NCBI GenBank assembly: GCA_035640715.1
Contig: DASQVO010000452.1
Location: 1-6,754, forward strand
DNA: 6,754 bases
Source: DASQVO01 sp035640715
Lineage (GTDB): Bacteria; Actinomycetota; Actinomycetes; Streptosporangiales; Streptosporangiaceae
Direction of reading: 5' to 3'
Shown here: positions 1-4,240 of the stretch, piece by piece
Layout: each line of letters starts with the position of its first letter
Position numbering within the stretch: position 1 is the stretch's first letter
Position numbers and translations under genes: made by a program
Notes under the pieces: model-generated
What the model was told of the DNA's origin: nothing
Seen by the model: only the letters and a program-made list of their open reading frames with translations
Database searches by the model: none

Positions 1-327
1 CGCGGAGCCGGCCGGCCGGAGCGTGCCGAGCGAGGCGAGCGGGGCATGCTTCAGCACCGGCGTCCCCGCAGCTCTCCTGCGCGGGGCGAGCGGGGCAGGC
101 TTCAGCACCGGCACTCCCGTGGTTTTCCTGACCGGCCGGCCGCTGCCCGGCCGGCCGCTACCCATTGTGGCCACCGACAGGATGATCACGACGATGGCAA
201 TGACTGCCACGGCAAGGCCGCCGGTCCCGAGCATCCAGTTGCGGTGCCGCCGGCGCCGCTGTTCCCGGGCTCGCATCCGGGCGATTTTCTCGCGGGCCTG
301 CTGCCTGTTCCTGCCGGTCGTGTACAC
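1..327 (-). CDS. N-terminal part of a single-pass membrane protein, truncated by window edge
   Basis: An open frame of 109 codons runs from a GTG at 327 to the left edge without a stop; an in-frame TGA lies just upstream at 342-340. An AGAAGG at 340-335, seven bases before the GTG, supports this start. The product begins with a very basic stretch (residues 5-30, rich in Arg and Gln, including RRRRHR at 24-29), then one hydrophobic segment at about residues 32-55 (AVAVIAIVVIIL). A Gly/Pro/Arg-rich linker follows with two copies of a PVLKxAPLA motif at residues 73-81 and 90-98. The basic head suggests the N-terminus stays in the cytoplasm and the C-terminal part is outside. The layout resembles actinobacterial membrane-anchored extracytoplasmic proteins, including thioredoxin/DsbA-like ones, but the functional domain lies beyond the window, so no function is assigned. 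The coding frame is convincing; identity is unknown. Confidence 0.72.
   Translation of the reverse strand, partial: MYTTGRNRQQAREKIARMRAREQRRRRHRNWMLGTGGLAVAVIAIVVIILSVATMGSGRPGSGRPVRKTTGVPVLKPAPLAPRRRAAGTPVLKHAPLASLGTLRPAGSA
34..120. repeat. Imperfect 51-base-period tandem repeat inside the partial membrane-protein gene
   Basis: Positions 34-69 and 85-120 match at 31 of 36 bases by my count, offset by exactly 51 bases (17 codons). The period keeps the minus-strand reading frame, so the protein carries TGVPVLKPAPLA (residues 70-81) and AGTPVLKHAPLA (residues 87-98). An in-frame duplication of a proline-rich extracellular linker is the simplest reading. Confidence 0.75.
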
Positions 328-539
328 CAGCACACCTTCTCACGCACCGTTATTTGTCGTTACTTAAAGTCACCTGAGGGAGACAGGCTAAACCGGTCAG
401 CGGCTTGCCCGCACTACCGGCGCGAGCCAGGCAGGCCGCGCCCGCCCAACGCCAACGTCGATCCCTGCGAACTGGACGCCCTTGGACCGGTAGCCGCGCC
501 AGAACCACGCGAGCATCGGCGCCGCTCGGTGGGCCTCTT

Positions 540-574
540 CCTGCCTTTCCGGGGTTCTTCCCCGACCGGGCAGG
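540..574. repeat. Two-tier inverted repeat (hairpin) in the intergenic region
   Basis: An outer six-base stem (540-545 with 569-574, CCTGCC/GGCAGG) encloses a five-base stem (550-554 with 560-564, CGGGG/CCCCG) with a TTCTT loop. Four-base internal loops separate the tiers. It could fold on either strand. There is no T-run after it, and I assign no role. Confidence 0.45.
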
Positions 575-726
575 CCGTGAATCTTACGATGGCATTCTCG
601 TTGCCGCCGGATCAGTGCCTCGCCCTTTGTGCTTCGGGCACGCCGAATCTTACGTATTTCTAACGCGGGGCGCACACTGTCGCCACCTGCAGGAAAATTT
701 CCGGGAAGGCATAAAGATAAGGCCGG

Positions 727-769
727 GCGCAGGCGGGTGCCGGGATGCAGCGCTCTCCGCAGCCTGCGC
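727..769. repeat. Long imperfect hairpin in the intergenic region
   Basis: Positions 727-734 (GCGCAGGC) are the exact reverse complement of 762-769. The stem can be extended by TGC at 738-740 pairing with GCA at 759-761 if the GGG at 735-737 bulges out. The remaining apical part is 18 bases. It lies about 220 bases upstream of the NlpC/P60 start and could belong to a long leader or a small RNA; there is no T-tract to make it a typical terminator. Confidence 0.45.
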
Positions 770-879
770 ACATTCATGGTCCTGGCCTGCGGTGCATGGT
801 GCCGGCGCTGAGCTTCCGCGTACCGCATGACGGGCCGGCGATACAGTCCCGAGATTCAAGAGAATTACGGAATTAAGCG

Positions 880-916
880 AGCCCGAATGAAAGGGCTGAA
901 TTGGCCTGGCAATTCA
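880..916. promoter_or_regulatory. Paired inverted repeats in an AT-rich patch upstream of the NlpC/P60 gene
   Basis: Two short inverted repeats abut, sharing base 897. AGCCC (880-884) pairs with GGGCT (893-897) around an eight-base loop, and TGAATTG (897-903) pairs exactly with CAATTCA (910-916) around GCCTGG. The surrounding 848-916 segment is unusually AT-rich for this DNA and carries several GAATT words. A repressor site or a structured 5' leader of the gene starting at 991 are both possible. Confidence 0.4.
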
Positions 917-990
917 CTACGGCCATTTCTGCTTGTGTCACGTCCCGGCCGGTGGCGCGCGGGGCGTAGAAGAAGGAGCGTGTCTGGCAG

Positions 991-2037
991 GTGCGTACAC
1001 GGCTACCGGGCAGAATGTCCCGGCTGCGGAGCAGTTTCGTCATCGTCACGGGAGTCCTGACTGCCATGGGCCTGGCGACGTACGTGGGAGCGGCCGGGGC
1101 GGCACCGCAACCGGACATGAGCCAGATCCGGCAGCAGGTGAATGAGCTGACCTCAAAATATGACCAGGCCAACCAGCAATATGACGCGGCCGCACAGCAG
1201 CTCTCGGCAGCCAGGGTGAAGCTTTCCCGCCTCGGCGCCGACGTCACGCGTGACCGGGCAAGCTTCCGGAAGATGCACACGGAAGTCGCCCAGATCGCGG
1301 CGGCGAGCTATGAGGACAGCACCATGACCTCGGCCGCCGCACTGCTCACCTCCAGCAATCCGCAGGCCGTGCTCAGCCAGGCCTCCCTGCTCCTGGAGAT
1401 GGCCGGAACCAGGAATGAACAGATGAGGCAGTTCCTCGCCCAGGCACGCCAGCTCAGTGACGCCCAGCAGCAGGAGCAACGCACCGAATACGCGCTCGCC
1501 GCGCTGGAGAAGCAGAGGCAACAGCAAAAGCAGCACGCCGCGCAGCTCCTGTCCAGCAAGAACGCCACGCTGGCCAGCCTCACCGCACAGCAGCAGCAGG
1601 CAGTAGAGGTCACCGCTATCGGCGCCGGCGCCGGCGGCACCACGGCGGCGGCTTACAGCGGGCCGACATCGACCCAGGCGGACAAGGCCGTAGCGTTCGC
1701 CTACGGCGCGCTCGGCACGCCATACGTCTGGGGCGGGACCGGGCCCTCCGGATCGGGAGGCGGTTACGACTGCTCCGGGCTCGTCCAGGCGGCATGGGCA
1801 TCCGCAGGCGTGTCGATACCCCGCACCACCTACGAGCAATGGGCCGCGCTGCCGCACATCGCCACGACGGCGATCAAGCCCGGCGACCTGCTGTACTACG
1901 ACAGCGAGGGCCACGTCGCCATGTACGTCGGCAACGGCGAGATCATCGACGCCCCGCAGACCGGCCTGGATGTGGAACGGATTCCCATGAACACCTCCTG
2001 GTACGCATCGAATTTCGACGGCGCGGTCAGGCCATAG
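991..2037 (+). CDS. Secreted NlpC/P60-family peptidoglycan endopeptidase with N-terminal coiled coil
   Basis: This 348-residue protein should be exported and cut peptide stems of peptidoglycan during growth or division. Residues 1-38 form a signal peptide: basic start, hydrophobic FVIVTGVLTAMGLATYVGAA, and an AxA-type end near GAAGAA before PQPD. Residues about 43-205 are Gln/Ala-rich and heptad-like, as in actinobacterial RipA-type hydrolases where a helical region controls the active site. A Gly/Ala/Ser/Thr linker (about 210-228) leads to the NlpC/P60 domain (about 230-348), with nucleophile Cys261 in DCSGLV, His308 in GHVAMYVG, and the family block IIDAPQTG (318-325). The third catalytic position falls at Asp320, where many relatives have His. 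AGAAGGAG at 971-978 lies 12 bases before the GTG at 991. The ATG at 1015 is an alternative, but it has no good SD. A hairpin terminator follows the stop, so it is probably monocistronic. Family call is firm; the physiological substrate is inferred. Confidence 0.93.
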   Translation: MRTRLPGRMSRLRSSFVIVTGVLTAMGLATYVGAAGAAPQPDMSQIRQQVNELTSKYDQANQQYDAAAQQLSAARVKLSRLGADVTRDRASFRKMHTEVAQIAAASYEDSTMTSAAALLTSSNPQAVLSQASLLLEMAGTRNEQMRQFLAQARQLSDAQQQEQRTEYALAALEKQRQQQKQHAAQLLSSKNATLASLTAQQQQAVEVTAIGAGAGGTTAAAYSGPTSTQADKAVAFAYGALGTPYVWGGTGPSGSGGGYDCSGLVQAAWASAGVSIPRTTYEQWAALPHIATTAIKPGDLLYYDSEGHVAMYVGNGEIIDAPQTGLDVERIPMNTSWYASNFDGAVRP

Positions 2038-2054
2038 GGAGGGCTGTGCCGCGG

Positions 2055-2090
2055 CGCGGCCGGGGACCTTGGGCGCGGTCCCCGGCCGCG
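2055..2090. terminator. Hairpin terminator between convergent genes
   Basis: A perfect 14-bp stem (2055-2068 with 2077-2090) closes an eight-base loop, 17 bases after the NlpC/P60 stop. It has no T-run, which is usual for actinomycete terminators. Being symmetric, it may also stop transcription arriving from the permease gene on the other strand, whose stop is at 2191. Confidence 0.8.
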
Positions 2091-2190
2091 TCCCGCTGTG
2101 GACGCGCTACGGGTCTCTGCGCGTGATGAGTGAGCAGGCAGCGATCAGGGCAAGGACCGCACATCAGCTATGCGGCGGCCCGGCGCGGGA

Positions 2191-3318
2191 TCACCAGGGT
2201 CGGCAGAGGCGGTGCCGGTTGCTTCCGGCAGTCCTTCCCCCGGCCGACCACCTGGCCTCTACTTTCGCGAGCCGCCAGTAGCCGATGGCGATGGCCCAGA
2301 CGACGACGAACAGCCCGGCGATCGCGAACCCCGCCTTGTTGATGTTGAAGTTCGCCATGAAGTCCCAGAACCCGCCGTGGAGGTGCAGCTCGGCGGACAG
2401 CAGCCCGAAGATCTCGATGGTGCCGATGAGGAACGCCACCGCGATGGACAGGCCCGTGATGACCAGGTTGTAGTAGACCTTCCGGACGGGACGGGCGAAT
2501 GCCCAGCCATAGGCGAAGTTCATGAAGCACCCGTCAGCGGTGTCGAACAGGGTCATCCCCCCGGCGAACAGCAGCGGCAGCGACAGCACCGCATACCACG
2601 GCAGGCCATGGGTCGCGGCGGCGGCGGTGGCGGCGAGCAGGAGCACTTCGGTGGCGGTGTCGAAGCCGATCCCGAAGGCGACCCCGACAGGGAACATATG
2701 CCAGGTCCGGGTGATGGAGCGCATGAACCGCCCGAAGAACCGCCACATCAGTCCCCGGGCCTGCAGCTGGCGCTCGAGTTCTTCCTCATCGAACAGCCCG
2801 CGCCGCATTCCCCGGAAAACTTTCACGATGCCGGCGAGTACCAGCAGGTTGAGCGCGGCGATCAGGTACAGGAACGTCGCGGCGAGCGAGGTGCCGATGA
2901 CCCCGCCGATCGTCTCATAACCCGAGTTCGGATCGACGACCGCGCCGAAGACCGCGCGGGCGGCGATGGCCAGCCCCGCGCTGACGGCCATGATGATGGA
3001 GGAGTGCCCGAGGGCGAAGAAGAACCCCGTCCCCAGCGGCCGGCGCCCGTCGGCCATCAGCTTGCGGGTGGTGTTGTCGATCGCCGAGATGTGATCGGCG
3101 TCGAAGGCGTGCCGGGCGCCAAGCGTCCACGCGGTCAGCGCCACCCCCAAGCCGAGGCCAAGCCCGGTGAAGCGGAAGTGACGGGGGGCGACGGCGACGG
3201 CGAAGATGCCCCAGCCTCCGAGGTTGAGCGCCAGGACCACCAGGCCCATCGCGCTGAGCCGCCCCCGCTCGCGCCGGGTCAGCTTCGCGCGGCTCGCTTC
3301 TGCCGTCCGGGTCGTCAA
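2191..3318 (-). CDS. NiCoT-family nickel/cobalt permease, probably cobalt uptake
   Basis: A multi-pass inner-membrane permease of the HoxN/NixA/NicT family (375 residues from the TTG start) that takes up Co2+ or Ni2+. Diagnostic motifs, numbered from the TTG, are RHAFDADH (69-76, the HX4DH metal motif of the second membrane segment), ALGHSS (102-107), GIGFDTATE (216-224) and LFDTADG (257-263). About eight hydrophobic segments are visible, with a charged cytoplasmic loop (FDEEELERQ, about 176-184). I place the start at TTG 3318: AGGAGGAGG at 3332-3324 sits five bases upstream. The frame can be extended to a GTG at 3366, but that codon lies in a leader hairpin and lacks an SD. The cobalamin riboswitch in its leader argues for cobalt as the physiological substrate, since B12-controlled NiCoTs supply cobalt for corrin synthesis. 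A divergent ArsR-type gene lies upstream. The last 15 or so residues (GGRTAGSNRHRLCRPW) are a basic tail of unclear value. Confidence 0.94.
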   Translation of the reverse strand: MTTRTAEASRAKLTRRERGRLSAMGLVVLALNLGGWGIFAVAVAPRHFRFTGLGLGLGVALTAWTLGARHAFDADHISAIDNTTRKLMADGRRPLGTGFFFALGHSSIIMAVSAGLAIAARAVFGAVVDPNSGYETIGGVIGTSLAATFLYLIAALNLLVLAGIVKVFRGMRRGLFDEEELERQLQARGLMWRFFGRFMRSITRTWHMFPVGVAFGIGFDTATEVLLLAATAAAATHGLPWYAVLSLPLLFAGGMTLFDTADGCFMNFAYGWAFARPVRKVYYNLVITGLSIAVAFLIGTIEIFGLLSAELHLHGGFWDFMANFNINKAGFAIAGLFVVVWAIAIGYWRLAKVEARWSAGGRTAGSNRHRLCRPW

Positions 3319-3323
3319 CGGCG

Positions 3324-3344
3324 CCTCCTCCTGGCCTGAGAAGG
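3324..3344 (-). promoter_or_regulatory. SD-sequestering hairpin of the permease mRNA
   Basis: In the minus-strand transcript, CCTTCTC (3344-3338) can pair with GAGGAGG (3330-3324) over seven base pairs, one of them G-U, around the seven-base loop AGGCCAG. This hides the only strong ribosome binding site of the TTG start. An alternative GGGG/CCCC pairing just upstream (GGGGCGGCCCC, within 3343-3354) shares bases with it and could act as the competing, translation-permitting fold. It sits where the expression platform of the upstream riboswitch should be. Confidence 0.65.
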
Positions 3345-3351
3345 GGCCGCC

Positions 3352-3393
3352 CCGGTGAGCAGGCACCGGACGAACCGCCCTTCCGTCGAGGGC
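3352..3393 (-). promoter_or_regulatory. Two leader hairpins between riboswitch and ribosome binding site
   Basis: Two perfect inverted repeats lie in the permease leader. Positions 3377-3381 and 3389-3393 form a GCCCT/AGGGC stem with a seven-base loop. Positions 3352-3357 and 3364-3369 form a CCGGTG/CACCGG stem with a six-base loop. Either could supply the downstream loop that cobalamin riboswitches use for a kissing contact with the aptamer; I cannot tell which. The alternative GTG start at 3366 is buried in the second stem. Confidence 0.5.
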
Positions 3394-3403
3394 TGGTCAC
3401 GTA

Positions 3404-3500
3404 GGCGCACGGCCAGGCGACCGGGCTCGTCCCCGTCGAAGGGGCTTGACCGTTGCGGGACAGCGCCGGGCTCTCACCGGACTTCGCTGCGCTGAGCGCC
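3404..3500 (-). promoter_or_regulatory. Cobalamin (adenosylcobalamin) riboswitch aptamer
   Basis: Read on the minus strand, the core carries the conserved string CCCGCAACGGT (3459-3449). It follows CAGCG...CGCTG (3489-3485 with 3465-3461) closing CCGG...CCGG (3480-3477 with 3469-3466), as in the family pattern GGTGNNAGNCCGG-CGCTG-CCCGCAACGGT. Next comes a CCCC/GGGG hairpin (3444-3441 with 3434-3431). A degenerate B12 box, GCCCGGTCGCCTGGCC (3426-3411), resembles the family AGCCAGGAGACCTGCC. GGCGC (3500-3496) pairs with GCGCC (3408-3404) as the closing helix. The peripheral helices are short, as in compact actinobacterial examples. When adenosylcobalamin is bound, such RNAs normally shut off the downstream gene, here the permease. 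Confidence 0.88.
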
Positions 3501-3520
3501 GTCCTGGACTCCGCCAGGAC
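3501..3520 (-). repeat. Perfect hairpin at the predicted 5' end of the permease mRNA
   Basis: GTCCTGG (3520-3514) and CCAGGAC (3507-3501) form a seven-base-pair stem with a CGGAGT loop. It abuts the riboswitch closing helix and begins where the promoter predicts transcription starts. It may protect the 5' end or be an extra aptamer-side helix. Confidence 0.55.
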
Positions 3521-3526
3521 ACAACG

Positions 3527-3556
3527 AACGTACAGCAGGCACTGAATATCAGTCAA
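3527..3556 (-). promoter_or_regulatory. Probable promoter of the permease gene
   Basis: On the minus strand, TTGACT (3556-3551) is followed after 18 bases by TACGTT (3532-3527). Both hexamers fit the vegetative actinobacterial pattern (TTGAC, TANNNT). It predicts a start at about 3520 and a leader of about 200 bases, enough for the riboswitch and hairpins. The -35 element lies inside the palindromic region shared with the divergent repressor gene. Confidence 0.6.
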
Positions 3557-3581
3557 GGCTGATCAGCTAATCAGATATATA
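3545..3581. promoter_or_regulatory. Candidate ArsR-type operator in the divergent promoter region
   Basis: A perfect ten-base palindrome, GCTGATCAGC (3558-3567), is flanked by near-symmetric outer arms, ATATC ending at 3550 and GATAT from 3574, one base off exact symmetry. ATCAG also recurs three times, at about 3549, 3562 and 3570. AT-rich interrupted palindromes of this kind between a divergent ArsR/SmtB gene and its target are typical operators. It overlaps the permease -35 box (3551-3556) and a TATATA (3576-3581) that may be the -10 of the repressor gene. Binding by the encoded repressor is inferred. Confidence 0.5.
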
Positions 3582-3606
3582 GCCGCTCTTCTGGCAGACT
3601 GTCCAC

Positions 3607-3975
3607 ATGCACCTGGTTCCCGCCGAACAGGCCGGCCGCCGGATCATCGACCCGGACAAGGTCTGCGAAGCCATCGAAGGCGCTGGCGACCCGGCGGATA
3701 CGGCGACCTGGGCCCAGCGGTTCGCCCTGCTCGGCGACCCCACCAGGCTGCGCCTCCTGCTCGCCATCAAGGCAGCCGGCCCGATCAGCGTCTCCGACCT
3801 CGCCGTCGCCACGGGCCTCAGCGACGTCACCGTCTCCCAGACCCTGCGCTACCTGCGCGCCAGCCACACCGTCACCACTCATCGCGACGGCAGGATCATC
3901 CGCTATCAACTCCAGAACGCCATCATCGAAAAGCTCCTCAGCCAGGCCTCTCCCTTCGCTGAACCCTCCTCATAG
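3607..3975 (+). CDS. ArsR/SmtB-family winged-helix transcriptional repressor
   Basis: This 122-residue protein has the standard ArsR size and fold. Residues about 34-56 carry the family block RFALLGDPTRLRLLLAI; the helix-turn-helix is about 61-86 with recognition helix SDVTVSQTLRYLR (72-84); the wing is THRDGRIIRYQL (91-102). Such dimers usually release DNA on binding metal or another ligand. The divergent position next to a NiCoT permease suggests a nickel/cobalt sensor like mycobacterial NmtR or KmtR. However, the classic sites are not evident: the alpha-3 CxC-type motif is replaced by SVSDL, and the last helix (QNAIIEKLLSQ) has no histidines. Candidate ligands are His2, Cys20, His87 and His92; an N-terminal Met-His recalls the N-terminal nickel site of NmtR. 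The ATG at 3607 has no clear SD and lies about 26 bases after a TATATA, so a very short leader is likely. Family certain; ligand unknown. Confidence 0.9.
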   Translation: MHLVPAEQAGRRIIDPDKVCEAIEGAGDPADTATWAQRFALLGDPTRLRLLLAIKAAGPISVSDLAVATGLSDVTVSQTLRYLRASHTVTTHRDGRIIRYQLQNAIIEKLLSQASPFAEPSS

Positions 3976-4222
3976 CTCAGCAGCACCGTCCGTGGTGACG
4001 GGGCGGAACACCACACTCACCTGCCAGGGCTGAGACCGCGAGATACCCGCGTGCCTGTTGCGCCCGGCCCACAGACCAGAGCGCAGCCCTCCCGAACGGA
4101 TACCTGGTGGCAGTGTCCCGCCCAGGAAATACATGCAGGCCAGCACACGAATTCCCCACCTGGCGTGATGGCGGCTTCCTGGATGTCATGGTGCGTTTAC
4201 CTGCCTTCCCTACGGTCCCCGC
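3976..4222. other. Intergenic region between repressor and phosphatase genes
   Basis: No gene is supported in these 247 bases. A weak hairpin (CCGTC 3986-3990 with GACGG 3997-4001, six-base loop) just after the repressor stop may be a poor terminator. The phosphatase promoter should lie here, but I see no clean -35/-10 pair. Short strings recalling TPP and cobalamin riboswitches occur without their cores and are not called. Confidence 0.5.
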
Positions 4223-4240
4223 ATGGATCAAATGGATCAA
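4223..4240 (+). repeat. Nine-base tandem duplication at the phosphatase start codon
   Basis: ATGGATCAA occurs twice back to back (4223-4231 and 4232-4240), giving two in-frame ATG codons and an MDQMDQ start. A third in-frame ATG lies at 4256. No strong SD precedes either of the first two. Confidence 0.8.

Larger units (their letters stand above)
328..990. other. 663-base intergenic region between divergent genes, no convincing gene
   Basis: This stretch separates the minus-strand membrane-protein gene from the plus-strand NlpC/P60 gene and should hold both promoters. Several long open frames cross it on both strands, but they overlap one another, have no good ribosome binding site and read as Arg/Pro/Ala-rich translations of GC-rich DNA. 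Locally AT-rich patches lie at about 345-372 and 848-916, next to each gene, and are the likeliest promoter areas, although I could not fix clean -35/-10 pairs. The ten-base string GAATCTTACG occurs twice, at about 579 and 643. Inverted repeats listed separately lie at 540-574, 727-769 and 880-916. I saw no tRNA and no riboswitch core that I know. Confidence 0.6.

Noticed and set aside
46..663. 205-codon plus-strand open frame
   Set aside because: It crosses the minus-strand membrane-protein gene, which has an SD, a start and a transmembrane segment, and it is dominated by Arg, Pro and His as expected for a shadow frame.
397..828. 143-codon minus-strand open frame in the large intergenic region
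   Set aside because: It has no good ribosome binding site, mixed codon bias, overlapping frames of similar length on the other strand and no motif I recognise. The stretch near residues 103-130 (PMLAWFWRGYRS) has better third-position GC and might be a gene remnant, but this is not enough to call.
660..990. c-di-AMP (ydaO-type) riboswitch upstream of the NlpC/P60 gene
   Set aside because: This is a common arrangement in actinobacteria, so I looked for it, but the conserved CCGANTCCGNCAGCTAACC-like segment is not present on the plus strand.
2170..3339. 389-codon plus-strand open frame opposite the permease
   Set aside because: It is rich in Glu, Gly, Pro and Gln and mirrors the permease coding strand, whose NiCoT motifs are unambiguous.
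4027..4060. TPP-riboswitch-like string GGGCTGAGA
   Set aside because: The second conserved half (GAACCTGATC...GCGNAGGGA) is absent within the expected distance, and the downstream gene is a phosphatase with no thiamine link.
4098..4107. B12-box-like string GGATACCTGG upstream of the phosphatase
   Set aside because: No CCCGCAACGGT-type core or GGTG/CCGG helices accompany it, unlike the clear riboswitch at 3404-3500.
4003..4215. Possible PHO boxes (GTTCACC-like direct repeats) upstream of the phosphatase
   Set aside because: GTTTACC at about 4195 and GAACACC at about 4006 are near matches, but neither is followed by a second good unit at 11-base spacing.
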